DNA of 64,000 bases from positions 310,001 to 374,000 of the forward strand of contig JAGYXB010001010.1 of the NCBI GenBank assembly GCA_022495005.1, given 5' to 3'. The DNA is from Rhyacophila brunnea. Taxonomy: Eukaryota > Arthropoda > Insecta > Trichoptera > Rhyacophilidae. The notes below the pieces were generated by a model. That model ran no database searches. It was not told the origin of the DNA and saw nothing but the letters and a program-made list of their open reading frames with translations. The position numbers and the translations under genes were made by a program. Below are positions 10,400-21,849 of this stretch, in pieces (within the stretch, counting starts at the first letter, position 1; each line of letters opens with the position of its first letter).

Positions 10400-12366
10400 A
10401 ATTATTAAATCCTGTTATTACTTATATTATCTTAATTTTAATTACGAAAATGGTAGACATCTTTTGACGGAATTTGAAATACCTCAATAATTGGTATTAG
10501 AATTATTTGCAAGACAGACAATTGGGTCGGTAGCTTAATTGATTGAGACATCTAGTCTAGTTAGGAAATAATTTTTTAACGTAATTCACGTCAATACAAG
10601 ATGATTTCTAAGATTTCGTTAATATTATGGATTTCTTTTAGTGTTTTTTTAGATATTGATTTTTTTATATGAGCATTTTTTATTGTTACTTAAATACCAG
10701 CTTCAGCATTAAAGCACAAACTATTTTATTATGTACTATGTAAATAACATTTCAAAAATACTAACAAAATAAGTATTCATGATAAATCTAAAGAATCGTA
10801 TGTTTACTTATTTTTCTGATACTTTTCTCTTTACAAATTTACATAAAGATTGTAAATTAAATAATGTAGTAACATAATATTTTTTTTATTTTTATTATTG
10901 TGTATTTATTATTATTTAATATCAACCATCACCCGCCGCCCTTGCGCCCGTCAAATCGTAGACTAAAGTTTTGCATCAAAAGGCGATGTGTGTTTTCTTG
11001 ACTTGATAACAAGCGCAGGTGGTCGGTCGGTCGCAGCAGCGTAGCACCAACCAGTATTCATCGTAGACGATGCGAGCCGTAGACCAAGTAGTATTCAACG
11101 TTGCCTCTACAAGACATACCAAGTACTTTTACTTGCGTAGTTGGTAACAGTATTGTGGTTCTCAACTTCGCTTTATATTTCACATAAAAAATTAAATCAA
11201 ATATTTCTTCTAACTTTTCAAATTAAAAGTTCAAGACGATCACAACCTGGAGTATTTATTAATAAAAAAAATAAGTTACACATTGAAAGCAATAATCTAC
11301 TGCATATAGGTGTATATAAAACAGGGTTTTTTTACGTTTTACAAAATTATATACGGGTATAAGAACATGCACCGACCTAGTGAGCTAAATATGATATGCA
11401 AGATATTATATGAAGTATAAGGTTTTGAACGACAATCCAATATTGTTGTAAAATTCCACGAATGTTCACAGAATATACTTATAAACTACTCAACAACATT
11501 AAGCAACTTTTATATAGAGTTTTAAATATTTTTAATTTGCTTTTTTAGTACATAAAATGTATAAAACATAATATTATACACATTTTAAATAAATATAAAA
11601 TGTTTCGTCCACTTAACAGGACATTCTCGATTGATATTTCTTATTCGTTGTCAATGACCAGTTAAGCGGATGAAACCGGTTTTAATATTTTATTAATAAA
11701 TGTGGAATAAGAATAATTATACTACGTAGTATTTTATTTTAATTAAGAAATATAGTTGCATTACAAACCATTGAAATATTACAACATTAATACTGTATAA
11801 TTAATTCCGACTTGATTATAATGGGTTACTTGATAATGTTGATACCTTTATGCATTACTAATAATTACCAATAACGATGTTCTTATAAAATGTCTTTTAA
11901 TAATTTAATTACCTAACATATTTGTAGAGGTTTACCTATTTCTACAACCGACGTATTATTTATTGTCTGTGGTCATTTGTATGGCACAGACAATAATACT
12001 AAGCGGAAACGAGAGCTCAACAATTCAGTTGTGTTTTCGGCCTAGGACAGTACAGTCAAATATTCACTCGCAACTCAGTGAATATCCAATCCAATAAAAT
12101 CACAATGTAAATCATACGTTAACAAAATTCAATATCAATGTCACTATTCGTTAATGCCGTGTACAATTCAAAATGTTTTACCACAATATAAAACAAACAA
12201 TGTCAACGCTGTGTCTTATTTCTATTGTGCCCCGAAAACTTATAATATCACACACATGACGCAACTTTTTACATACAATAATTAATAGTGATATTACGTA
12301 CAACAAACCATATAGCCAAAATGAAATGAAAATGAATAATTACAAGATAAAAATAACTTTTTAAAT
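10400..12366. other. No gene; two small inverted structures
   Basis: AT-rich DNA. Positions 11565-11720 form a head-to-head inverted repeat centred near 11640: cgtccacttaac on the left mirrors gttaagcggatgaaaccgg on the right, like the ribozyme-type block at 22434-22455. A hairpin with arms tattgtctgtg / cacagacaata (11961-11995) and another at 12055-12087 (atattcact / agtgaatat) are also visible. A GC-richer patch at 10930-11100 has no recognisable feature. Confidence 0.4.
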
Positions 12367-12367
12367 A

Positions 12368-12747
12368 CAACGTTTTTAAATTTTCTCTTGAATTATTATG
12401 CTCAATATGCTCAAACTTGTACTTTATATGAAGTAAATAAAAAACAAACAAATATAGAATACTGAAATGTCATTTTGACATTTCATTTTGATTTTCATAG
12501 TAACGCACGTATATAATAATTTAGTTGCTAGGACCACCACCTTAGCAACCAATAATAGTCTTTTACTTTTTACGGATTTTTGTGAAATAACTTTCCATAC
12601 AAAACATAAGCATCGTGTTCTGATTATATATATTCTAACAGTTTCAAATGTCTAGCTAGTCGGGTAGTTAGTTAAAAATCGATTGCAAGATTTGTACTGG
12701 ACAAACAATCATCGGACAAACAAAAATACGAGTTAATAAAAACGTTG
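12368..12747 (+). mobile_element. TA-flanked MITE, copy B
   Basis: Begins caacgttttta and ends taaaaacgttg, flanked by TA on both sides (12366-12367 and 12748-12749). The interior carries the family landmark taacgcacgtatat and gttgctaggacc, then the segment tgtctagctagtcgggtagtt. Non-coding and presumably mobilised by a mariner-type transposase. Confidence 0.75.
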
Positions 12748-12749
12748 TA

Positions 12750-14284
12750 AAAAGTGTAGTAGTAGCAAACACAGAAAAATCTGGTCTTATAAATGAAAAG
12801 AATTAAGTATATCAAATGAGCTAAGTAGGCTGTATTTTGAGAATATTAAAAACAATGGACGTTGTTTTTACCGTCATGCTTTTGGAATATATCAAGATGT
12901 TACTATGTACCCACTTATATCATTATTCGGTTATGTTCTTTAAAACCATTAAAAAAATATTATTTTGCCAATAACATGTTAGTATTATAATGTATTTATC
13001 CCATATAAATAATAATATTTTTATAATGATCGTAAAATCAATATATATGAGTGAAAACGACGATTTTTTGAGAACCAGTCCATCGAAGCAAACTTCCGCC
13101 GTCGGGCGTCTCTAACGACTGAATGCAGCTTTCCAAGTCTAACTCAGTTAAAGCTCGCCCCTGACATATGGGGAGGCCGTTTCTGCGCCGGAAAAAGTCC
13201 CGAAATCGAGTTCCAAATTGTTATATAAAGAAAACCTTTTCTCGTTTCTTATTGTGCTTAAACTTTTGTTGATGTTTATTTGGAATATAAATTCGATAGT
13301 CTGGTTGTTAGCGTGTGAAAGTTTTGTGTTTTTGTTGAAATTTATGAAAATGCTTGTTAAATAGTTGCTTTAACGTATTTTAGCGGAAGAAAAATTTAGG
13401 GGAGTATATTAGGCTCTGTTTATTAAGACTTCTTTAGGGGATTACAAATAGTTAATAGTTTATAAAGTATTTTATCACTTGCTACAATACCAAATATTAC
13501 AAACAATAGGTAGACACATGTTTCGATCACATAGTAAGCTATAAAACAAATTAATATACTTAATGAAATTTACTATTTTATCAAAAACACGACTGCAAAA
13601 AAACGCTTCACTAGGAAAATATTTGGATTTTATGGCCGACTCACCGAGTAATATATACAGTCAATTTCAATACTCTCAGTTTCCAATTTACTTTATTTCC
13701 GTAAAGTTGCACCTGCGTTATTCTGATTATTTATACATATATTATAGTATATAATTTTTATTATTACAGTTTGTAAATACTCCTGAAGGAACATTCAGAC
13801 AATATTTTGTTGCAATTATTTATATTCAAGTTATTATTTTAACACATAATATAAATACATTTAAAAAATTCTTTCATTTAACTTTTAGCAAATTTAATTT
13901 CAAATTATCATCTTTTTCATCACGTATGAGTATTAATTAGGTTATAAATTGTAAATCATTTAAATTAACATATATTTTCTCAAGCTTCATTAGATAATAA
14001 CACATTTTTATCAACCATATACGTACAAGTTTATTTAATGGTTCAATTGGTTGTTATCAACCGAATAAGGATGACCATTACATTCTTCCTCTTCAAGACT
14101 TTCGTTCTGAAGCATGCAATTTTTTCAAAGTACAGTTTTTGTCGATACCCATACCAAAAGCAATAAACTTGATTTACCGCCAGTTTGGAATGCATACAAA
14201 AAACCTCGTATTTGCTTTTTTTCAATCTTTACATTAACAGTAAAATTTAATAATAATTACAAGATAAAAAGAACTTTTTATATA
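12750..14284. other. No gene; one GC-richer island
   Basis: AT-rich except for about 13070-13220, where blocks such as tccgccgtcgggcgtctc and gcgccggaaaaagtcccg stand out. That island has no long open frame, no terminal repeats and no second copy in the window. It could be conserved regulatory DNA. Confidence 0.35.
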
Positions 14285-14650
14285 CAACGTTTTTAAAATT
14301 TCTGTTCAATTATTATGCTCGATATTCTCAAATTGTACTTAATATGAAGTAAATAAAAAACAAACAAATATAGAATACTGAAATGTCATTTTGATTTTCA
14401 TAGTAACGCACGTATATATTAATAATTTAGTTGCTAGGACCAACCACTTAGCAGAATTAACTGAAAATGAATTCAATTCTGTTTAAAGATGGCTAAAAGT
14501 ATTAAAAGAATGCATTGGCATCGTGTTTTGACATATTCTAAAAGTTTCAAATGTCTAGCTAGTCAGGAAGTTAGATAAAAATCGATTGAAAGATTTGTAC
14601 TAGACAAACAACCACCGGACAAATAAGAATACGAGCTAATAAAAACGTTG
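14285..14650 (+). mobile_element. TA-flanked MITE, copy C
   Basis: Starts caacgttttta and ends taaaaacgttg with TA on both sides. Matches copy B over nearly its full length, including the cgcacgtatatattaataat and gttgctaggacc blocks, with a shortened middle (the ttactttttacgg part of copies B and D is missing). Confidence 0.75.
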
Positions 14651-14659
14651 TAAAAATTA

Positions 14660-16085
14660 ATAATGAAACTGAATTTGATTATGTTAAAATACAGAATGCA
14701 CAATTCACTTTACAATTGTATTCAAATAAACCCGATGAAATGATAATAATGGCAGTTGTATTGAAAAAAAGTAACATTTCCAAAAATTATTTTTTAACAG
14801 CCTAATATTTTTCATAATATGCAGTGAATGCCAGCCAAGTGATTTTTTTCGTTGACACCTCATGACAGAATAATATCATTTCTTCGTAGTTTAATTTCAT
14901 CCTTTTCAGCATTTAGTGGCATGCAAACCTGACCCAATATACGTTTTATAAATTATAATCATGAATCAAGTAATCGCCCTGTCTTACAAAGATAACAAGT
15001 ATTCATATCGTACAAAAATTGTATATTGAAAAATCCATTCTTGATAGATAAGTCTTTTCGGAAATCGACAAGTCAATCATATGACTTTTTTAATTATATA
15101 TCATAGGTTTCTTTATAGTTTATAATAATCACATTGAATAAAAAACATCATCAAATAATGATGTTGATTCATTAATACACTAAGGAATTTCCATTCCTTC
15201 TTATACTCTCTTTGATAAGTTTTGCCACATGCCGACCTATTAAATATTAAGTAAGAATTTTCATATAAAATTGCCCTAAATACTATGTCGTTGTGGTTTT
15301 TATGTACTTATTTACTTTGAATATAATATAGGTTATCGTATTATATTCAAAGGTAATAAAATTCAAACACTATTATAAAATACAACTCAATTATGTATTA
15401 TAAATAATAAAGTTACTAAATGGGGCAAGTCGTTATTACGGTGAGACATTGACGAGTAGGGTCCGTTAATATTGTCGCGAGAACCTGTTCTTATAAAAAT
15501 ATCTACTTAAATACTTGGCATACTTGTTATATAAAATCCCTTATATTGTACTCTTGCCTTCAACTTTTTAAATTAGGAATATTATCAATATATTTCTTAT
15601 GTAAACTACAAACTTTGTAAAAACAATTTTTTGAAGATTTTTGTTTTTTTTTTTTTTTAAAAGTAATCATTATTTTCTAAGTTCACCCTTAATTGCAACG
15701 CCCAGCAATAAACTGTATTATTTTATATATTTTTTGTGTGAATGAAATTTTATTTATAACTTGCAGTTCTCTCCAGTGGATAAAGTGTACTAATAAAATA
15801 GTTCTAGTTTTTATTCAAAGATGCCACTGTAAATTTATATTAATATTTAACATTAAATGTGATGGATTAGATAAGTAATACATTACATAATAAACATTAA
15901 AGAATGACATCATACATTTAAGGCTTATTCATAATAATTACCAACAAGCAAGTTAATTCAACTGTTTCTATCCAGAGTAACCGCTCTTCAGTAAAATGAC
16001 AGTAACAGCAACTGTTTTATTTTCCCAATTCTTTCTATTTTCTACCTCATACCTAATTTTTAGATATATTTCCTACTCTCAAAGA
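14660..16085. other. AT-rich, no gene seen
   Basis: No recognisable gene. A compact hairpin (arms ctttgaatataata / tattatattcaaag) lies at 15316-15351. Its total length of about 45 bases is short for an animal pre-miRNA. Confidence 0.4.
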
Positions 16086-16089
16086 TGCT

Positions 16090-16425
16090 TAACTAGCACT
16101 TACAAGTCTTCTTTGTACCATCAATCTACCGAAGTCTTTCCGTAGTCATTTTTTCATCAAGGCCGCGCAACGTGAAGCGCTTCATCGATACTTGATCATC
16201 CATACATGTCGCGTAGCCCACCCATTATAGGTTATGATACATTTGATGACATTAGACTCATAAAATAGTTTATGATCCTTTTGGTCATAGCAACGCGTCA
16301 TCAGATGCTATGGGGTCAAAGATGTTTCGTAAGATTTACGCTCGAAAACTCACAACTTTTGAAAATTGCTGGCAGTTAATGTCCACATCTCTGAACCGTA
16401 TAACATCACTGGTTTTACAAGGTTT
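16090..16425 (-). pseudogene. LINE C-terminal fragment (degenerate)
   Basis: On the minus strand, PVMLYGSEMWTLTASNFQKL is followed by a stop, then VFERK, then (after a frameshift) RKILRNIFDPIASDD and further broken pieces. The pattern xPVLLYGxExWTLT ... VFERKILRxIFGPI is the standard region behind the reverse transcriptase in RTE-like LINEs. Several stops and frameshifts mark it as an old relic. Nothing upstream preserves catalytic motifs. Confidence 0.7.
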
Positions 16426-16867
16426 ATAGAGACAGACTTTTATGAAATATCTGTAGATTCTTATCATTTTAAAAATCCCTCTACACATACCTTTTTATCA
16501 TACAGTGGAAAAATTTATTAACTATCTACCTAAAGATAGGTTTATGTAGTTAGATTTTTTCAGAGAGTTTGTTCAATCAGATTTAACCGTTGGGGGGCTC
16601 TACCCGCATAGCTAATAATTTAAATTAATGATTTCTTAAATGTTTTCAAATATTATACTTATTCTGAGCAGGTATTGTTTTATTTCATTCATATTATCTT
16701 ACTTAATCAATAATACACGTAAAATTACTTGAAATAACTCCAATATCAAATTTTATAACTAATTTATTTATTTATCTATTTAAAACGACACATTGAGCAC
16801 ATAACAAATTATTAATTCAAGATGTTCACGACATTACATTTAGAATAAAAAGTACAGGTAAACCAAA

Positions 16868-17075
16868 TTTTTTTTTCCGACCATGTTCGATCCTAATATG
16901 ATCAAATGAGCCTCCACAGAGCAGAGGTTTGTATTAACAGATTTCGTTTTTTACGAGAAATTGATGTCAGCCACTTGCTCAACCAATTAGGTCCATACCC
17001 TGACTCGCACACAAATTGAAAAACAATATGTGTAATTGCCAGACCCAGGATTCGAACCTGAGACCCACGGCCAAC
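16868..17075 (-). repeat. SINE-1 copy, 5'-truncated
   Basis: Minus-strand tRNA-derived SINE: ccgtgggtctcaggttcg (B box), then ggtctggca, a body containing gagcaagtggctgacat and ctcgtaaaaaa, then a tail ending catggtcgg and an A-run. The A-box half is missing. It directly abuts the LINE relic at 17084-17353. Confidence 0.75.
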
Positions 17076-17083
17076 CAACTACA

Positions 17084-17353
17084 ACCAAAAAATAATTTTA
17101 TTACAAAATAAATTAAAAAACATTAAAACAAAAGAAATAAAAAAAACAACAACAGTATGTAATTCAAGAAAAACACAAATTAAACAATAAAATCGGAATT
17201 TTAAAAACAAAATACACATTGCATCGCTAAAAATGTCTACATCTCTAGGGAGTGCATTGATTAGCCACACAGCCGTCGCTATTAGTGCCTGGTGAGCCTG
17301 ACATGAGGAAACAGCTTTCACCCAAAATAGGTCTTGGCTGCGTGACTACACAG
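17084..17353 (-). pseudogene. LINE-A 3' fragment
   Basis: Minus-strand frame reads MKAVSSCQAHQALIATAVWL and on to NALPRDVDIFSDAM. It matches the C-terminus of the LINE fragments at 37520-37660 (KAVSSCQAHQAPIARAVRLV) and 48980-49065. It begins near the segment encoding RSHDLFW, so it is strongly 5'-truncated. Confidence 0.75.
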
Positions 17354-18282
17354 GTCCATAAATAAATAAACACATCACGAATCAACGCCTTCTTACAAAC
17401 TGTTAATTATTTTTATAGTCCATGTTTCTTTAAAAAGCAGTTTTTGGAGTGACCAAAGAGATCAGTCTCGTCTATATACGCCAGATACACATCCTATATA
17501 CCTCACTTTTATATTTATTCTCCAGTTTTTGCCATAATATATAATACTTGACATTTCTGCATATGAAAAGTAATAAAGAATTAATTTAACACCATATAAT
17601 ATATTATATAGTTTAGAACCGGTTGTTAAGAGTTTTTCCCATCACTATTATAAGCTAGCATGCAAGCGTCTATATAACTCGTTAATACCATAGAACGATG
17701 GTATAATGATAGTTAATTTTAATGGCGTGCCAGCAGAGCCACCCCCGGAGCCTGACTCGTGCGTGATCGGAAACCAAAAAGCCTCCCCACCCTCTCAAAG
17801 CCGGCTGCAGACTGCAAACACTTTGTATGCAGAACGTATTTATAAGGAGGTTCTTCTTACCTCTGGTCTGGGAAAGTTCTTCGCCAACTATTTTTTTTTG
17901 CCCCTATGCAATTTACTTATTCAATATCAGAAAGTACATAGTATAATACGATTATCGGTAAGCAGGTAAAATTACTTTTGCCGGAAGCTTTTTGTCAGTA
18001 GTAACTATAAACTGACAGCTTAAACAGTTATTATAAATAGAAAAAGCTCAACATATATTATCGTAGTTTTTATCATCAAACTCTGACAATATTATTCTTG
18101 AGGCAAGACGTTTTTCTTCTGCTGTTGCGTCATTTAAAATTTGAATCTGAAACCCACTTCTTTAAAAGCTCACACCTTATCATTCGTCCATCACAGGCAC
18201 CCAAAAAATAATGCTATATAATATATAATTATATTAAAAATGTTATTTATTGTCTAAAAAAAATTTTTATTTACCTACCCAA
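17354..18282. other. No confirmed gene; one open GC-rich patch
   Basis: Positions 17706-17969 hold an 87-codon open frame in a GC-richer patch. Its first half is of mixed composition (GVPAEPPPEPDSCVIG, then NQKASPPSQSRLQTANTLY). No clear splice sites bound it and I recognise no domain. The rest is AT-rich. Confidence 0.3.
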
Positions 18283-18562
18283 CAGTGGCGTTGATGCTGT
18301 GGATGCCCAAAATATTCGATGAAATAGTTAAATAATATATATTATTTATATATATTATATTATATATTATATTACGTATATATTGTGCAATTGGGTAGTT
18401 AGACAGAAAAAAATAAACATATAAAACCTACACATTTTTTCAAGATTCATTTATTTACTGAATCTTTAATGACCCAAGTAGACAATATTATTAATAATAG
18501 GTAATTTATACCTTAGTTTTTCTGACAGAATGCCCACTGAGAAAAGTCACCGCATACCACTG
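18283..18562. mobile_element. Small hAT-like MITE, 280 bp
   Basis: Ends cagtgg ... ccactg, flanked by ctacccaa (18275-18282) and ctacccac (18563-18570), an 8-bp duplication with one mismatch. Inside is an AT palindrome-rich core (18335-18385). The 8-bp duplication and CAGTGG termini fit the hAT superfamily. Confidence 0.55.
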
Positions 18563-18835
18563 CTACCCACACATTGAAAGAAAAAGTATAACGATTAGTT
18601 AAATTTTTTCACTTAAATTTAATATGTATTAATTCATGACAACATTCTCTTGTTCAATACATAAAATAAATACAGCAAAACGTAATTAATTGCAGTGATT
18701 TTAAGGAAATTAAAACAATCCTAATCATTTTTCACGTAAGTGGAACTTGTTTTTAATTCAAAAAAAACCATGTATTAGAAAATATATTTTTTTTCAGAAT
18801 AATTAAGAAGGTTTATAATATAACTTATCAATTTA

Positions 18836-20141
18836 CGAGGGTGGGTCAATAATTCCTTAGAAAAAAGCATTAAAACAGTTTTTATTTTTGTATTTTTTTT
18901 TTATTTCTCAACATAATCTCCTTGGAGCTCAATACACTTGGTTAGACGTTTCTCAATTTTTTTTAAACCGTCAGAAAAATAAGTTTTCGGAAGGTCCTCA
19001 AAATAAGCATTTGTCCGATCGATGACTTCTTCATTTGAAAAAAAACGTTGTCCACTTAGCCATTTTTTTAAGTTTGGGAAAAGGATAGGTCACTGGGGGC
19101 TAAATCTGGCGAATACGGTGGGTGGTCGACCAATTTGAACTTCAATTCTTCAATTTTAGCCATTGATCGTAAACATGTGTGAACACGGGCATTGTCCTGA
19201 TGAAAGAGGATATTTTTCCTGTTTAAATGAGGCCGTTTTTCTTCAATTTTGTTTTTTAGCTGGTCCAATAAAGATGCATAATAATCCCCTGTTATTGTTT
19301 TTCCTTTTTCCAAATAGTCAACGAAAATAATTCCACGTGCATCCCAAAATACAGTAGCCATAACCTTACCAGCTGATTTTACGGTTTTCGCCTTCTTTGG
19401 ACATGGTTCGCCTTTCGCAATCCACTGCTTTGACTGTTCTTTCGTCTCGGGAGTATAGTGGTGTATCCATGTTTCATCTACAGTCACAAAGCGACGAAAA
19501 AATTCATCATCCGGATAACGTTGCATGAGCGACAACAGGGCTTTAGAGGCCACCACCCTATTGCGTTTATTGTCGACTGTGAGCAAACGCGGCACCCATC
19601 TTGCAGAAATATTTTTCATGCCCAATTTGTCATGTAAAATAGAAATGACACTACCTTTTGAGATCCCTGTAACCTCAATTATCTCACTCAACTTTAATCT
19701 TCGGTCACTTAACACCGTATCGTGGATTTTATTGATCATTTCTGGTGAAGTCACCTCTACAGGACGTCCTGAGCGTGGTTCATCCTTTGTTGATGTACGA
19801 CCACGTTTAAATTCATTTAACCAGTTATAAATAGTTGCAAGTGAAGGAGCAGATATGCCGTGAACTAAATCCAACTCATTTTTTATTTCCTTTGCTGTTA
19901 ACCCTTTTATATTAAAATGTTTAATAACAGCTCTAAACTCAATTTTCTCCATTTTCCATTTTTCCATTTTCCACAAGCAAATTTTTTTTTTAAATGTACG
20001 AGAAACACACAACAACCCGACCAATCTGATTGAAACTTCGCAGCATACTGAATCGGTAGTGCCGCTGCATGAAAACAAACCGCTTACAGTACTAGTCGCG
20101 CCACCTGTCGGCTTTTCTAAGGACTTATTGACCCACCCTCG
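18836..20141 (-). mobile_element. Mariner transposon, nearly intact
   Basis: A 1306-bp element. Its terminal inverted repeats start cgagggtgggtcaataa at 18836 and end ttattgacccaccctcg at 20141; over the outer 29 bases they differ at one position. TA lies on both flanks (18834-18835 and 20142-20143). The size, TIR layout and TA target are those of a mariner. One transposase frame fills the interior on the minus strand. Confidence 0.95.
18901..19952 (-). pseudogene. Mariner transposase, one net 1-nt deletion
   Basis: DD34D transposase that would excise and reinsert the surrounding element at TA sites. I take the start at 19952 (MEKIEFRAVIK); the open frame extends 42 codons further up, but that part has no family similarity. 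Visible in order: an N-terminal helix-turn-helix (ATIYNWLNEFKRGRTS), the GRP linker (EPRSGRPVEV), a second DNA-binding helix region, the WVPRLL motif, the first catalytic Asp in VDETWIHHYTPE, the second in HQDNARVHT, and the third in YSPDLAPSD, 34 residues after the second. Just after that Asp, near 19070-19088, one base net is missing and the frame ends early as LSFSQT and a stop at 19068. The remaining C-terminal frame is open without further lesions to a TAA at 18901. The native length would be about 350 residues, normal for mariners. The copy is therefore inactive but young. Confidence 0.9.
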
Positions 20142-20335
20142 TATTATCGTTTGTTGTTACCAATATGTAAGCTTTATTTTCTTGTATTTCAGAATTGTTT
20201 GTTGGATTCAAGATATTATATAATAATACTTTCAATCATGTCGAACGATGCAAATAAATTACTATAGCGTCAACGAATTTATGTTTATTTGTGCTGTACA
20301 AAATGCGTATACATACAATATTTTTATTATACCTG

Positions 20336-20653
20336 TTAAATGTTGTAAAACGTCTCCCGCCATGACGATTCGTTATTTTTTCTCTCGTATATAAATGACT
20401 TTATATTTTTCTGCCACGCGATTTTGACGGAAACACACATACGATTTTTTTCTCTTTCATAAAAAGTGACATTTTCCAAGGAAGATTCAACGTATTTATA
20501 TTGACAAACATTCTTTGACATACTGACATTCATTGATGAGATTAACTCTGTGGAAGTATTTCTTTGAACGATTTTTTCCGTTAAATGCGTAGAAAATGTA
20601 GATTCGTGTTTTTTCGCTTCATCAATAAAAAATATGTTATTATCACGATACAT
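20336..20653 (-). other. Unrecognised 105-codon open frame
   Basis: A hydrophilic, charge-rich frame (KKHESTFSTHLTEKIVQ, VTFYEREKNRMCVSVK) with no domain that I recognise, no signal peptide and no clear splice sites. It ends close to the palindrome at 20672. Random frames of about 105 codons also occur elsewhere in this AT-rich window (for example 46217-46540), so it may be chance or a fragment of an unknown transposon. Confidence 0.2.
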
Positions 20654-20671
20654 TAAATGTATAATATTAAA

Positions 20672-20885
20672 AATATTCGGTACTGTTCGGATATCAGGAA
20701 TACAGAGGCAAACACATTTTGAAAATAGCCGATAAACTGGATTATTTGTTAGGTTAACCTAACCTAACCTAACCTTACCCAACCTAACCTAAACTTACCC
20801 AAACTAACAAATAATCCAGTATATCGGGTATTTTCAAAATGTGTTTTCCGCTGTATTCCTGATAACCGGACAGTACCAAAATATA
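20672..20885. mobile_element. Foldback element with CCTAA-rich loop
   Basis: Arms of about 85-90 bases are inverted copies: ggtactgttcggatatcagg and aacacattttgaaaatagcc on the left mirror gtattttcaaaatgtg and acagtacc on the right. The inner arm blocks ataatccagt / actggattat are perfect. The loop (about 20750-20805) holds repeated cctaa units, some decayed to cttaccc. CCTAA is the complement of the insect telomere repeat TTAGG. The foldback is observed; a telomeric origin is only a possibility. Confidence 0.7.
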
Positions 20886-21091
20886 TTCTTCTAGTCTCAA
20901 TAATCTGTGTGGTACGATGGAAGTAAGTATAAGCCCTACCTCTAGCGTATTCATTCAAGCGTTATTTTATTTAAAGTAAGGATCCAATGTGTTAAAAAAA
21001 TGACTGACAACCAAGCTTTATAAAAAATATGTTAAAAAGTCAACAATAAAATTTATGGAGGCTCATGTGAATATCATAATTATTTAACATA

Positions 21092-21152
21092 CATTATTTG
21101 AAAACACCAAAAATTATTACACGGCGGGATTTGAGACCGCGCCCTTTTATAT
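21092..21152 (-). repeat. SINE-2 fragment
   Basis: Minus strand: a B-box-like cgcggtctcaaatcccgccg followed by tgtaataatttttggtg and ttttcaaataatg. This matches the head-to-tail order of the SINE-2 copies at 24535-24678 and 56050-56202, shortened inside. Confidence 0.45.
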
Positions 21153-21184
21153 TTTATTAAAAAAATCTAGTTTCTTTTATTGTG

Positions 21185-21330
21185 TTAACACTGTCAATAC
21201 ATGGTGGAACTGCATTGTATTATTGATTAATTTAAAAAAAAATTAGTAGGTACTTATTCCAATTTATTAAATAATAAAAGTGGAAAAAGTACCAAAAAAA
21301 AATTGCGTTATATTAAATTAATCAATGTTT
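21185..21330. repeat. Inverted repeat related to 21850-22525
   Basis: Arms ttgattaattta / taaattaatcaa with inner ggtacttattccaa / gtggaaaaagtacc mirror each other around 21273. The left flank, actgtcaatacatggtggaa and ctgcattgtatt, is shared with 21853-21885. Confidence 0.55.
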
Positions 21331-21337
21331 TTTTCTA

Positions 21338-21405
21338 GTTGTTATATATTTTTCAGAGTTGTTTTCAAATTGTGTATATTCAATAAAGAATGATACACTC
21401 TTAAA
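21338..21405 (+). repeat. SINE-2 tail fragment
   Basis: gttatatatttttcagag, then gttttcaaattgtgtatatt and caataaagaatgatacact, matches the 3' part of the SINE-2 copy ending at 24678. Confidence 0.5.
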
Positions 21406-21663
21406 TATTGTGAAATATTCGTCGAATAAAAAATAGTTTATATCATATAAAACGATTGTCAATAGTATTATGATAATATATTATGAAGGGGGAGAAAATA
21501 CCTGAATTATAAAAAAGGTGAATTTAAAAAAAAAATCTTGGGAAGAGGGGATGGAAATTTTTAACTGGAATATCGTTAAGAGTAGAAAACATTTAAACGT
21601 GGTTAATTAATGTATTATTTCTGTTAATAGTGTTATATTATAAGATAGTATTTATAATATTAA

Positions 21664-21815
21664 TACTATCGACCGAAGGTACTTGATGGAATTTGAATTT
21701 ATATTCTATTGGATTTAAATTTTGTACTATTCCATTTCGTTTCCAGTCGTCTTTCGGCATCTTCAGGACTGTGTACACTCACCAAAAGGCAAATAAACAC
21801 TGAAACCGAATACTA
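21664..21815 (-). repeat. Dispersed repeat with hammerhead-like core
   Basis: On the minus strand cctgaagatgccgaaa is followed by gacgac (positions about 21766-21742), a mutated version of the core CTGAAGA / GCC-GAAA-GGC / GAAA seen in 4655-4830. The end ctatcgaccgaaggtacttg (21668-21687) is the family-specific terminus. Confidence 0.5.
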
Positions 21816-21849
21816 TTAACTCTAACTTATATTTTTTTTCTTTTATTTT

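Noticed and set aside
15316..15351. microRNA precursor
   Set aside because: The hairpin is only about 36-45 bases with a short loop, below the usual animal pre-miRNA size, and the arms are low-complexity.
19525..19830. Plus-strand frame of 101 codons
   Set aside because: It is the antisense shadow of the mariner transposase.
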